64,000 nt of DNA from Plazaster borealis (GCA_021014325.1 CM037474.1:5336488-5400487); one strand, 5' to 3'. Shown: positions 35,148 to 46,943, counted from the stretch's first letter. The notes: generated from the sequence alone by a model not told the origin. A program made the numbers and translations.

Positions 35148-35910
35148 TGTGATTGTTTCCATATTTGTAATGCAATGTTACCAGTAAACTTGCGAGTACA
35201 ACCGTTTGTGGCAAAAAATGCCACATCGGACCCTTACTTTCTGTGGGATTTTTAGGTTCATACTCTTAGTCTTACTTACTTTCATAGAAAGAGAATTGCG
35301 GAATGCTATGCACTTTTAATTAGAAAAAAAAGCCAATTAAAACACTAACTGAAAAACAATGTTATATATTAAATACTTTGTACAGAATGGCAGATTTTCG
35401 GGGTGTGACAATTCCCCCCAAAAAATAAATAAATAAATAAATGAAATAAAATAAAAAGGCCTCAAATGCTCTGGAGACCATTTTTGCTTCCCTTTTGAAT
35501 GTCTCCTTAAAAACAAATTATATAGACCTTTCTATTGCAACGTTACAGCCTGAGTGTTTGCCAACCGAGGTAGGACAACTAAGGGAGGCCATAAATGCAA
35601 AGCAAAAATCAGATAGCCACAGTTTGTAACAATTGTTTAACAAATATTTAAAAAATAGTGTTGAATTTGCTGGAAACAAAGCAACCAATCATAAGACATA
35701 GTTTTCTTTTTATGAAAGCTTGCAGAAATGTTGAATTTGGTCACAACATCTGTTAACACGATTGAATGTTTTGCTAACATTCGGCCGACCATGCCAACCA
35801 CAGCGGTTTGTTTATCAACATAAAAAGGTGTATATTTATTTACAAATAATTAAAATGGCAGGCCTGGTATGGAGGGCACTAGGCCCCTGAAAGTCTTGGT
35901 AGACTGGTCC

Positions 35911-35940
35911 CCTGTCTTTATCCGCAAGGATAAAGACAGG
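35911..35940. other. Perfect 13-bp hairpin with GCAA loop
   Basis: CCTGTCTTTATCC (35911-35923), GCAA, GGATAAAGACAGG (35928-35940): a perfect inverted repeat with a GNRA-type tetraloop. No run of T follows. Context is intergenic; function unknown. Confidence 0.7.
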
Positions 35941-36789
35941 CACTGGTCTTACAGGCCCAATGATTTCATTGGATACAATGATTTCATTGGATAAACATGC
36001 AGTGACGTAAGCTTTCCATATCTGCACTATGATTGGTCCGAGGTGATGTAGTTTGTCAGCTTGCACTTTCAGTCGTCTGCATGCAGCGTGTGCATAATGT
36101 TTGTACATGTAATGTTGTTTTATTCACTATGTGTACATGTACGTGTAAATTGACTGCGAATCTCCATGTGAAATGGATGTGAGGTCAAAGGTACATCTGG
36201 CAGGATCCGGCCAGGTGCTCAAGGCAGGTATCTGGCGTTACTCACAAGCCTCGAAGTGTGACGTCAGATGTTTAGGCTACCTTCTTGGCTTCACCTCTCT
36301 AATGCCCCCCCCTTGGGGGCGCCATTACTTCTGGTTTTATATTTGATTTTTTAAGACAATTCTATCAAGGATGACTAAAATGAGGGGTGGCTAGATAGTG
36401 GTAGCGCCCTCTAACAGTGACCAAAAGAAACTTTCAAATTGCTCTGAATGACCGCATTATAAAGTAGTTGCAATTCAAAGTTAATTTTGAGGCATGTGGA
36501 TCCTAGTTTTGCTTAAAAAATTATTGATAATTTGACAAGAAAAACCAGTAACTAATGTTTGAGCAATTTAATTATACTTAAAATAAAGGACTCATCTATG
36601 TTAAATATTTGTTATTATTTAATTTGTAATTTTGAATGTTAAACTACTTGTTATGGTTTGTATTCTTAATACCTACTTTTACTCGTTAAACACATTTCAT
36701 ATCATGTATGTATTTTTGTTCTACAAATAAACTATTATTTTACACACACCAACAGACATTTCTTCATTATCTTTTCCCTCTCCTGGCTC

Positions 36790-37000
36790 ATGCAAAGGTC
36801 AAAGGGCAAAGACCTATCCATCCTAAATGTTCCCCCAGTGAGTCCGACCTAGTTCCTCCTATCAGGATGTTTGGGCGTGAAACCAGGCTTTCTGCTTCTT
36901 CTCACCCGTACACTCTTTCTTTGCTGAGATGTAGAACAAAGAGCCATTCCAACAGCTTTATTCAACAAACTGCATCTCTAATTTCATGTTTAATATGTTT
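36790..37000 (+). pseudogene. LINE reverse-transcriptase C-terminal relic
   Basis: The frame reads PPIRMFGRETRLSASSHPYT, then RTKSHSNSFIQQTASL. The NSFIQQTASL segment resembles the conserved NSFIPRT..LWNSLP end of L2/CR1-like polymerases, but breaks off before LWN. Short and truncated; medium certainty. Confidence 0.45.
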
Positions 37001-37094
37001 CTTCTTGTAGCCCCTTACCAAGAGTGGCTTTTAGCCTTGTTTGGGGCAAACTTGCATAACAAGAAAAACAAAACGTCAGAGTGAATTTGTGTTA

Positions 37095-37457
37095 AAGGCC
37101 CTGTACACTATTGGTAAGATCGAAAAACACAAATGTTCACAGATTCACACATTCCTTACATGATTTAAAGTAAGTAATGGTAGAAAGGGTTCCTTAAAAT
37201 ATTTCTGTCTAAAATGCTATCGTTTCTAAAAAAAATGAATAAAACATTAGTTTTTATCGCGCGCGATAATATACTCGATGTTTGAAAAACAGAAAACACA
37301 TAAGGTCTCGTTTCACTATTTTCTCGTGACCTCGATGACCAATTGAGCTCAATTTTTCACAGGTTTGTTATTTCATGTATATGGTTAATCACACAAAACA
37401 TGAACTTTGTTTGCGACTGTTTTGTCAGCTCTACCAATCCTGTATAATACCTTTAAG
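37095..37457. mobile_element. MITE, family AAAGGCCCTGTACACTATTGG
   Basis: Left TAAAGGCCCTGTACACTATT, right AATCCTGTATAATACCTTTA: imperfect inverted ends next to TA. A related, diverged sequence occurs at about 51755-52140. Confidence 0.7.
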
Positions 37458-37545
37458 CAGCGATCTAGCCCAGTGGGCTAGCTCACAGCTCCCGGATTAC
37501 TGGAGCTGTGAGCCCGGGGGTTCAAATCCCGGTGGGCCCCTTTTT
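37455..37545 (+). mobile_element. tRNA-like sequence with A and B boxes
   Basis: TAGCCCAGTGGG matches the A box consensus and GGTTCAAATCC the B box, 44 bases apart. CACAGCTCCCGG..CTGGAGCTGTG forms a long anticodon-like stem, too long for a normal tRNA. It is probably a SINE head, not a tRNA gene. Confidence 0.45.
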
Positions 37546-38260
37546 ACCAGTAGAATTTTGGTTTTGTTTTAAATTTCTTGTAATGGCGTGCAAGCGAGAC
37601 TTTAGTTGAATGAAACGATTGAAACTTTAATGCACAGGTGATTGGAACCAGCCAGTAGACTCGAGTCCGAACTCAAAACCTTTTTTCAAGGACTCGGACT
37701 TGGACTTGGACCCCCAAGGACACGAGGACTTGGCTTCAAGTCTTCCTCAAGTCAAGCAAAATTGGGTCTTTTTTAGGTCTTTTTTTTCCCGTTCATTCAC
37801 CTGAATTCTTAAAGTGTAATGAATGTGTTCTGTGATATAATTGTGCCATGTTTGACATCAAATCAGTACCGCACCAAATAAACATCATCATCATCATATA
37901 ATGACAAAGACATTCAGCCCCAAAATGGCCAACTCAAAACTGCTTATGTGCCTTTTGATGATTGAATTAATCATGTGATGAGGTCAATGAAAATTGAGGT
38001 GTTGTCGAGCAAAGATATTCAATTTTCTTTCATGTTTCAGTTTCATAACCTTATTCTACTGACATGCTTATTTCAATACATGTAGGATGTAGCACTCCTA
38101 GTTCAAAAGATTGTCATTTTTAGTATTAAGTAGAATCAGTGAAATACAAAGGAAGTTAAATTATATCCTGGCTTTTATCAGAAATCATGTATTAGCAATA
38201 GCAATAAACTTCTCATGATCAATGATACAATTGATCACATCACATGATTAAAATTAAATT

Positions 38261-38650
38261 TTGCATGCAAGTAAATGCAGTTTGTAAATAAAAGTACCAC
38301 CACAAAGCAAGATTGCTTCAGTTATGTCTTTAAAGGCATCGTACACGTTTGGTAATTACTCAAAATATATATTAGCATAAAAACTGACTCGGTAACGACC
38401 AACAGAGAGCTGTTGATAGTATAAAACATTGTGAGAAACGACTCCCTCTGAAGTAACGTAGTTTTTGAGAAAGAAGTAATTTCTCACTAAAATATTAAAA
38501 ACTTCTTATAAGAAGTTTTTATTCCTATCTGAAAGCACACAAATTTGTACAACAAGGGCGTTTTTTCTTTCATCATTTTCTTGCATGCAAGTAAATGCAG
38601 TTTGTAAATAAAAGTACCACCACAAAGCAAGGTTGCTTCAGTTATGTCTT
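38261..38650. mobile_element. Truncated MITE (copy 3) inside a 70-bp direct duplication
   Basis: 38261-38330 and 38581-38650 are 69/70 identical (starting TTGCATGCAAGTAAATGCAG). Between them 38331-38580 is a MITE of the AAAGGCACTGNACACG family, cut at its ATTTTCTTGCA position. Confidence 0.9.
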
Positions 38651-38783
38651 AAGTTGCCAATTGGTAAATGGTTAAATGGATTTTAACCATTATTTGGGTT
38701 TTTTGATTTTGTCATGACTGTCTTTGTTAGTTACATATCACAGAAGACCTTCTTTACATATCTTGTAGACTTGATCTATGTCT

Positions 38784-39067
38784 TAAAGGCACTGAACACG
38801 TTTGGTAATTGTCAAAGACCAGTATTCTCACTTGGTGTATCCCAACATATGCATAAAATAACAAGCCTGTGAAAATTTGGGCTCAAGATAGGAATAAAAT
38901 GCTTCTTGCAAGAAGTCTTTTATTATTTTAGTGAGAAATTACCTCTACTAGAGGGAGTCGTTTCTAACAATGTTTTATACTATCAACAGCTCTCCGTTGC
39001 TCGTTACCAAGTAAGTTTTTATGCTAATATATATTTTGAGTAATTACCAAACATGTACAGTGCCTTT
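38784..39067. mobile_element. MITE, family AAAGGCACTGNACACGTTTGG (copy 4)
   Basis: Left TAAAGGCACTGAACACGTTT, right AAACATGTACAGTGCCTTTA, next to TA. The interior has a deletion relative to copies 2 and 6. Confidence 0.85.
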
Positions 39068-39564
39068 AGAGAGTTTTTTCACATTTTCTGTAAGAAAAGG
39101 AAATAAAGTAAAGAAACAAAATGTGCTGAAAAATACTGAAGATCATAAGATGCTAGCCTTGTCATTATTGTACCATAGTAGTTTGTAAATCTGTGTCAAT
39201 TTATGTAGGATTCTATGCATACTTAATGTAATGCAAGTATTGCATGTACATGAATTTTATATACTGCATATAGTGCATACCTGGCCAGAACCAACACCCC
39301 TTTCCTATTTCTTATCACCAGAAGTTTGATAGTGACTTCATATTTTGATTGAGTCATATTGCATATTTTCAATTCTTTTGCCGCTTCAAAACACAAGTCT
39401 GATAAGTTACTGTGATTATACTTTAATTATACGGTAAGGTATGCTACCTAAAGATCACTAGATAGGACTAGCAAATTATGTATTTACAAGAAAATTCAAC
39501 TGAAATTCTGGTAAAGAATAGGTTGATATAGAATTAATGAAGTGGGGCTTGCATTTGATAGAAA

Positions 39565-40300
39565 AGGACTCGGACATTGAGGACTCGGACTCGGACATCA
39601 GGAAATGGTAAGGACTCGGACTTGGACATTGAGAACTCAGACTCAGACATCAGGAAATGGTAAGGACTCGGACTCGGACATTGAGAACTCAGACTCAGAC
39701 ATCAGGAAATGGTAATGACTCGGACTCGGACATTGAGAACTCAGACTCAGACATCAGAAAATGGTAAGGACTCGGACTCGGACATTGAGGACTCGGACTC
39801 AGACATCAGGAAATGGTAAGGACTCGGACTCGGACATTGAGGACTCGGACTCAGACATCAGGAAATGGTAAGGACTCGGACTCGGACATTGAGGACTCGG
39901 ACTCAGACATCAGGAAATGGTAAGGACTCGGACTCGGACATTGAGGACTCGGACTCAGACATCAGGAAATGGTAAGGACTCGGACTCGGACATTGAGGAC
40001 TCGGACTCAGACATCAGGAAATGGTAAGGACTCGGACTCGGACATTGAGAACTCAGACTTGGACATCAAGAAATGGTAAGGACTCGGACTCGGACATTGA
40101 GAACTCGGCTAGACTTGGACATCAGGAAATGGTAAGGACTCGGACTCGGACATTGAGGACCCGGACTTGGACATCAGGAAATGGTAAGGACGTGGACTCG
40201 AACATTGAGAACTTAGACTTGGACTCAGACATCAGGAAATGGTAAGGACTCGAACTCGGACGGGGAGGACTCGGACTCGGACTTGGATGAGGATGAATCG
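39565..40300. repeat. 52-bp satellite array of Asp-Ser type, about 13 copies
   Basis: The unit contains AAGGACTCGGACTCGGACAT, TGAGGACTCGGACTCAGACA and TCAGGAAATGGT, 52 bases. The sub-unit GGACTC is itself iterated. Each unit carries ATGGTAAGG, a good splice-donor match. Translation alternates DSDSDIE and RTRTRTL phases with stops, so the array is not one protein. Confidence 0.92.
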
Positions 40301-40362
40301 ACTACAACACTTGAACCAGCCAAAGAAAATGACAGGTACCCGCTTACCGCCTTACACCAGGT
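40214..40362 (+). other. Exon-like end of the 52-bp array
   Basis: After the last repeats an open frame runs GKDSNSDGEDSDSDLDEDES, then TTTLEPAKENDRYPLTALHQ, and meets GTAAAC at 40363. An AG (end of AACTTAG) sits just before the open part. It could be one exon of an acidic protein or chance; no partner exon was found. Confidence 0.25.
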
Positions 40363-40484
40363 AAACATATAGTAGTGGTCGTGGTACTTGATGGCTTGAT
40401 GCTGTGACGCGATATTCAAAATGGCCACAGCCATGCTTGATTTATGTTTACACTGTGGATGTATTACAATCATTTGAGGTGATT

Positions 40485-40580
40485 TAATGTCTCTAGAGGT
40501 ACAGCTGCTGGGTTTCAAACCCGGTACCTTTGCGTTCAGAGTCTGGAGCCCTTCCGCTGGGCCACTACTCCTCTTACATA
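40485..40580 (-). mobile_element. tRNA-like SINE head
   Basis: On the - strand GTGGCCCAGCGGAAGGGCTC (A box region) and GGGTTTGAAACCC (B box region) lie in a tRNA-like order. No intact acceptor stem. Confidence 0.45.
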
Positions 40581-40847
40581 AATTGCATTCAAGGGTAATT
40601 TAAAATCCTACAACATCAAATCAACAACGGGCAAAAAGTAAACTTATTGTATATAGCGTGTGTGCCATTCCAACTCGGTACTATGGAGTTCGGAGTCCCA
40701 ATCCTTGTCCACAAGGCCACTGGTCCTCTGCCTAATTTGCATTTTAATGTAATATAGAATCTCAGAATGAATGAACACCGTTACAGTATAAAGAAGTATA
40801 AACAGATACACAATGAAAGGATTGGGGACTGGGTACAATGGACTTAA

Positions 40848-41257
40848 TAATAATAATAATAGTGGCTTCTTATATAGCGCACATATCAGGCGCTTTAAAG
40901 TTCACTATTTTCCTGCAAGGTATTGTGGAGCTACGTTTTTGAAGTATGAGACCTATTCCTTTGCATAGCACCATGTAATGGTTTACAAGGTGCTGTGGCG
41001 CAATATGCAGCCAATCAAACCAGGAACACCGGGGCGAACCCCTTCTCTTTACGATAAGTGCACTGGGTTCTTTTACGTGCATTACACAACACAGGGAACC
41101 TATGGTTTAACGTCCCATCCGAAGGACGAAGCATGTGGTTAAGTGTCTTGCTTAAGGACACAAGTGTCAAGACTGGGATTCGAACCCACACTCTGCTGAT
41201 CAGAAACACCAGAGCTTGAGTTCGGTGTTCTTATCCGCTCGGCCATGACACGCCGGA
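40848..41257 (-). mobile_element. Full-length SINE family A
   Basis: It runs from the tail (ATAATAATAGTGGCTTCTTA, AT-rich end at 40848) to the head GTGTCATGGCCGAGCGG read on the - strand near 41251. It is nearly identical to 56889-57301, including the block around AGGAACACCGGGGCGAACC, so both are recent insertions. Confidence 0.88.
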
Positions 41258-43354
41258 ATTGTAGCATGCACAGGGCCAGTCATTTCGACGGTGTTCTGGA
41301 TTATTAAAATGCACAGGACTTAAGCGAGGAATAGCCTTAATTGTTAGAAGTTTTTAACTGAGAAAAAAGTCTCTAAAAGTGGGGCGAGTCGGGGGAGGGG
41401 ATATTCAAACCAAAGGCGTAATGTGGCCAACAAAACCATTTTTAATCTATAGTATCTATAATCTCCAAATAAACAAAACAATTAACACACTCAAGTTTTA
41501 ACAGCAAAAACAATATTTAAAAATATAAAATATTTAAAAAGAATTCAAATGTCAATAGGCCTAGTGTGTAGGCCTTTAGTTGTGTAAATAAAATAAATGT
41601 TGACAATGTCACTGTGATATTAAGCTGCAATATAGGGTAGGCCTACTAAGTCACTGTGCCAGACTTGAGCCAACTTTTGAAGTCATTTGTAAACATTGAT
41701 GTAAGATAAGCTATAAACGTCTGCAAGTGAATAATTAGATATAATAATAGAAATCCCTGGATAATCACAGGGAAATTAGCAAAAATACTGAAAAACAACG
41801 GAGAATCATGGGGAGAGATAACAAGCTATCGCCCATTATCTAAGTGTTGTGAACGGTACAATACAAAAGCATACCAGCCAAACGTAATGTGTAAAATTGA
41901 ACGTGTCAAAACGTACGGCTACCAGAAACATTCATAGCGCAAACATTGCTATTATCAGTGCTCTCAGGGGGTCTGAAAGACTTATTATGGAACCAGAATA
42001 AACAAGTATACATTTAGTCTTACCTGAACAGTTCGCTGAAGATTAAAACCACGACAAAAGTGCTCTAATTATCGTCCACGGAGACAGCCAGAGTCAAGCG
42101 TGCTCGGAGACCATTTTGAATACACGTGTATAAGCGGCACATTGCCGGGTACCCTGAATAAAGCATTGACTGATTGATAAGAGACCAACTAGGGTGCCCG
42201 ACTATTCGTTCTCCTGTGGCACGGTTTGAAAACTTTGCCCTCGCAAAATGAACCAGCGGGAAAACAAATTTTGAAACATTTTCTTGACGCCATTCCAACC
42301 CAAAATGGTGTAAAAATTACAGTTGAAGTCCCAGCAGACCATTTTTATAAAAATATTCCAGCGAAAATGTGACAAACTATAAAATAAAAAAAAATAATAA
42401 TAAATAAATACAAATAATTTTATATAAAACAATTTTTAACAATGAAAAATATATACATTTTTCTTTGTTTTAGTTAATGGATAAGATAACTCAAACTATT
42501 GGATTATCTTAGATGGTTTATAAAATAAATATATGGTCAAGCTCACACACTGCATATGCGTGGCTTCATACGTGTGTATGGTCAAGCACACATATTTAAG
42601 TCAATATAAATAATTGGTAAAATAAATTGGTAAAATAAATCAAAGTATTTTCCCAATTTTAGCAAACGTAACAAACGCACAAAATAACACCATGGGCCTA
42701 TCTACATTAACAATTAATATTTAGCCAAAATAATGATAATTTTTAATCATAAGATCAGATTTGATTTTATGCTTTCAAATTGAAGTGGGCATCATAACTG
42801 CTTCAATTTTATACCGTTTAACCTATGATATTTCTCATATTTATTTAAAATAATTTGTTTCAGCAAAATTAATACAGGTTTTTCCCGCCAATTTCAACAA
42901 AATCTCACTCAATTTAACACCTGACTTATTTTATACTTCGTTCAAAAATGAATGCTCTGTCGCATCAGCATTCATTAGTCAAAAGGAGTAAATCAATGTC
43001 AACAGTTAGCACTCGCTAGTCAAATAAGATCGTCCAAATCCATTAGGTCTGTCGCAAAGATCATTCAATTTCACATGAAAAAACCCGTCTTGAGTGCCGA
43101 AACAAATGAACAGAATGTCTGAAACAAGCCTGTGAGAAGAACGAAATCATGTGTGCGTATAAACGAAAAATAATGCAATAAATAACCTAAAGGAAACCAT
43201 AGTTTGATCGAATTAGGGGAAAATGTGTGAATTTGAATTAAAAATACCGCCAAAACTTTAAAATTGCCGTTTTGACCCAGGATATGGGTGTCCTATACGG
43301 CTATTTTGTACACACAACCAATGGAGCAGGGTGAACCCCCCCCCCCCCCGTAAA

Positions 43355-43860
43355 GAAACGGTCTGGTGGACCCCGGATATGGCCATATTCCTGTATCCAT
43401 TGCTTGGTGCACAGCGTACGAGCCGTGGTGGATCCGTGATATGGTTATATTCCTGTACTCATTGCTTGCGCACAGTGTACGGGGACATCCACCGTTAAGA
43501 AACGGTCTGGTGGACCCCGGATATGGCCATATTCCTGTACGCATTGCTTTGTGCACATCGTACGAGCCGTGGTGGACCCGTGATATGGCTATATTCCTGT
43601 ACCCATCGTTTGCGCACAGTGGACGGGGCCACCCACCGTGGTGCTACGGTCTCGTGGACCCCGGATATAGCTATATTCCTATACCCATCGTTTGCGCACA
43701 TCGTACGGGCCGTGGTGGACCCGTGATATGGCTATATTCCTGTACCCATCGTTTGCGCACAGTGGACGGGGCCATCCACCGTGGTGCTACGGTCTCGTGG
43801 ACCCCGGATATGGCCATATTTCTGTAACCATTGCTTGCGCACAGTGTATGGGGCCAACAA
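43355..43860. repeat. 144-bp satellite built of two ~72-bp half-units
   Basis: GTCTGGTGGACC or GTCTCGTGGACC starts at 43361, 43505, 43649 and 43792. Each period holds two related halves, GTGGACCCCGGATATGGC and GTGGTGGACCCGTGATATGG, both leading to TATTCCTGTACCCAT. A C10+ tract precedes the array. Open frames inside it are repeat artefacts. Confidence 0.9.
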
Positions 43861-43964
43861 GGCTTTATATTCCTGTTCCCATTACGTGAACAATCTTTAT
43901 CAGTGATTTCAAAGTCTGATTACTTGTGGAAAACTAATTTTTTGAAAAAATTAAATAATAATAA

Positions 43965-44115
43965 TAGGGCTAGTTTGCTGATTAAGTAGAGCGCCGTCAC
44001 GTTAATCCGGAGGTCACAGGTTCCAGTCCCGCTCTAGTCAAATTTTCTTTGTTCAACCCAAAATTATTATTAAAATTACCAAGTCAATTTCCCATGTGGT
44101 TTTATTACTAAAAAT
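43965..44115 (+). mobile_element. SINE family B copy
   Basis: The tRNA-like head includes GTAGAGCGCC, CACGTTAATCCGGAGGTC and the B box GGTTCCAGTCC, followed by the family tail TTTTCTTTGTTCAACCCAAA and CAATTTCCCATGTGG. Confidence 0.75.
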
Positions 44116-44291
44116 TGTTTTAAGAAAATACAAATTAATTTGTTAATTGTATCAAAAGATCTTGAATACATTTGCCACGCCTTGGAACTAACTTTAATTA
44201 ATTAATTTGCCTTTTCTACTTCTTAAAAACACTTCTTTTAGTCATTGAGCGATCATAATTGTCATTTTTTCTGGAACATTCTTAGTTGTCA

Positions 44292-44483
44292 GGGCCCCAT
44301 TTCATAAAGCATGTAAGCACAAAAACAGAAAAGTACAGAAAACTCTTGCTTAGGAAAAATAGGTTACCAGCCAAAATACCATATAGTACCATTGCTGTGA
44401 CTGGTACCCTACTCGTTTCTTGCTTAGCAAAAGAAATTTGCTTAGCATAATTTTCTGCTAAACGGCTATATGAAATTGGCCCC
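44292..44483. mobile_element. MITE, family GGGCCCAATTTCATA
   Basis: Left GGGCCCCATTTCATAAAGCA and right CTATATGAAATTGGCCCC are inverted; the interior has GTTACCAGCCAAAATACCAT as in the 1421 copy. Confidence 0.82.
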
Positions 44484-44765
44484 TGGTTGCTTATGATTTA
44501 TAGTCAATGTGTTGCCCCAATGTCCTGACTTACTTTTGTTTCATTTTTACATAATACAATGCTCTGACAAAAACAACAAAAGGAAATGACACGGACACAT
44601 TCAATTAGTTTCAATTCAAGGTATTTCTTTATTCACAAACTTTCTTAAAAATTACAATAAATTCACTGGTTCGCAGTGCATTTTTATTTACTTAAAAAAG
44701 CAACAACAAAAACCAAAAAACTTTCTCAATAATTCAATTTATTGCTTCATTAATTATAATATGTT

Positions 44766-45145
44766 TAAAGGCACTGGACACGTTTGGTAATTACTCAAAA
44801 TATACATTAGCATGAAAACTTACTTGGTAACGAGCAACGGAGAGCTGTTAATAGTATAAAACATTGTGAGAAACGACTCCCTTTGAAGTAACGTTGTTTT
44901 TGAGAAAGAGATAACTCACTAAAATATTTGAATCTGAAAAAAGACTTCAGGCCTGAAGCCTTTTTCAGGCATCTAAAAGCACACAAATTTGTGCAACAAG
45001 TGTTTTTTTCTTTCATTATTTTCTTACAACTTCGATGACCAATTGGGCCCAAATTTTCACAGGTTTGTTATTTTATGCATATGTTGGGATACACCAAGCA
45101 AGAATACTGGTCTTTGACAATTACCAAACGTGTCCAGTGCCTTAA
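44766..45145. mobile_element. MITE, family AAAGGCACTGGACACGTTTGG (copy 5)
   Basis: Left AAAGGCACTGGACACGTTTG and right CAAACGTGTCCAGTGCCTTA are almost perfectly complementary. Opposite orientation to copies 1, 2, 4 and 6. Confidence 0.88.
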
Positions 45146-45460
45146 AGATGCTAGGTCTGATTTTTGGCCGATTCGGCCAGAAAATTTAGATTACAATATT
45201 AAATATCTATTTCTAAAGATTTGAGAAAGTTATGAGCTTTCATAGAAAGGTATTGCACGAACAAATCCGCAAATGATATAAAGTAATAGTTAATTTTGAA
45301 AAGATTTTGAACAGTGAAAATCGGGCCATGCAACTTTAAAGTCATCACAGATAAGTAGTGCCAACTACAATCACAACACGTATTAATTAGTTGAATTTAC
45401 AGAATCATTTGAAATTGATGAGTTAAGCCATCAATTTTATCTCTTTTAATACGGGTATAA

Positions 45461-46015
45461 AAGAGTGGTGACTCAGTCTTAAACACTCCGTTTAAAACTG
45501 GCAGGGTCGTGGCCTTGCAATAAAGGACCAAGGCGAAAGCGAGGTCCTTTATCGCACGGCCATGACCGTGCAAGGTTTTAAAAGGCCGTTTAAGACCGAG
45601 TCACCACTCTTTTGTTCCAATCATAAATACCTTTCCGTTAAAAACATTAAAAAACCTTTAAAAGTTGAGAACAAATCTGACAGTTTAGCCTCAGCTCACC
45701 TCGACCCATGTTGAGAGCTAAGTAGCTCTTCACTCAAGTTTAGAACTTGAGCGCATACGTTTCAAACTATAGCATGCAAGTTTCAAACATGCGTGAGCCA
45801 AACATGTGAGAGCCAAACATGTGACCTGCCAACTCAAATTGGGCCGTGGAATTCACATGCTCCCCGCAGTCATCTGATAGCGCCCTCTTTTGACTCGATC
45901 TCCTCCGGCCATGTTTAAACATTCCTCATCATGTTCATATCGCCCAATTAAACATGGCCACATGATCTCCTTTCGACCAATCAGAATGAATGAACTGTCC
46001 CAGGTATTTAAGAAT
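45461..46015 (+). repeat. Interspersed repeat with palindromic core (copy 1)
   Basis: 45461-45612 is an imperfect palindrome: AAGAGTGGTGACTCAGTCTT against GACCGAGTCACCACTCTTT. Onwards it has TCTGACAGTTTAGCCTCAGC, GATAGCGCCCTCTTTTGACT and GGCCATGTTTAAAC. The same blocks recur in reverse at 63440-63905. Confidence 0.7.
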
Positions 46016-46470
46016 AGACAATAAACCAACATTGGTGACATCAGTCAATAATATTTACAAGCCAATCCTGGTAGTATTTTTAAACAATCAATTAACACAT
46101 AATACAATGCAGTGACTTCATTTCTGCCATTGAATCTTTTGGTTTAACCAAATATAAACTTTAGGTTCTTTAAATTGAGTAGCTTGACTGGAGTGTCTCA
46201 ATCTCATATGGCCTAACTGGCCCTGACCAATTCTCTCAAAGAAAGTCGCTGCAAGTGGCGTAACTAAGGGGTAACAAGTCACTGCAAGTGGTGGGACTCG
46301 AAGGAGGGGGAGGGGGCCCAGATGCCCCCCCCCCACGAAAGATCCAGATACATGTATATAGCCCCCCAAGAAGGGAAATATGCCCCCCCCCACTGAAAAA
46401 CAATATGCCCCACCCCCCAGTGGAAATATCCTGGCTACGCTGCTTTGTGTGAAATCCAGCCCCTTGGTCT

Positions 46471-46917
46471 GAGCCCAATTCCGTAGAGCTGCTTAATGCA
46501 TAAAAAGTAGCTAAGCACACCAGAATATACCAGCCAAAATAACATATGTCACATGTACAATCCGTGACTGGTACCCTGCTTATTTTCACTTAAATTTGTA
46601 AGCAATATTTTCTGCTTAACCCATTAGAGACCATTCATTTCTGTATAATCATCACCATATGCCCAGACTTATTTTTGTTGTTGATTTTTTTTAAGCAATT
46701 TGTTATCTAAACCAACAATTTTGGTTTTGTTTTAGAAACATAGATACTATGTTAACATTGGAAACATTGGAAAATGTCAATTCAGGTCATTATCTTTACT
46801 TTGACCATTTTTGGGTGAGTGGAAGTAGGCGAGATCTTGCAGCCGTTTGCGGCTGCTTTGGGCATTATGGTACAAGCTATGGTCTCTAAAGGGTTAAGCA
46901 GCTCTATGAAATTGGGG
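46471..46917. mobile_element. MITE of the GGGCCCAATTTCATA family carrying a nested insertion
   Basis: Ends: GAGCCCAATTCCGTAGAGCT and AGCTCTATGAAATTGGGGCT. The right arm TCTGC-TTAA-GCAGCTC is split at TTAA by the element 46620-46893. Confidence 0.85.
46620..46893. mobile_element. piggyBac-like MITE, TTAA target, nested
   Basis: TTAA at 46616-46619 and 46894-46897 flank termini CCCATTAGAGACCAT and ATGGTCTCTAAAGGG (14 of 15 positions complementary). TTAA duplication with CCC...GGG ends is the piggyBac signature. 274 bp, no transposase. Confidence 0.85.
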
Positions 46918-46943
46918 CTGGTGTAGTAGGGTCTTAGTTTGAA

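Larger units (their letters stand above)
33978..46943. other. Intergenic region between convergent SPDL1 and CFAP54-like genes
   Basis: Thirteen kilobases with no convincing protein gene. It is mostly interspersed and tandem repeats, listed separately. A Ser/Asp-rich open stretch at 40214-40362 with a donor-like end is the only exon-like piece. The stretch 41260-43320 is AT-rich and I see nothing in it. Confidence 0.5.

Noticed and set aside
37480..37545. Possible tRNA gene on the + strand
   Set aside because: The anticodon-like stem is too long and there is no proper acceptor stem.
40021..40245. Arg-Thr-rich ORF in the 52-bp array
   Set aside because: Phase-shifted translation of the repeat; it stops every two units.
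43366..43889. 153-codon ORF with repeating WWTRDMAIFLY-like units
   Set aside because: It follows the 144-bp satellite (144 is divisible by 3, so frames persist); no start context or neighbours.
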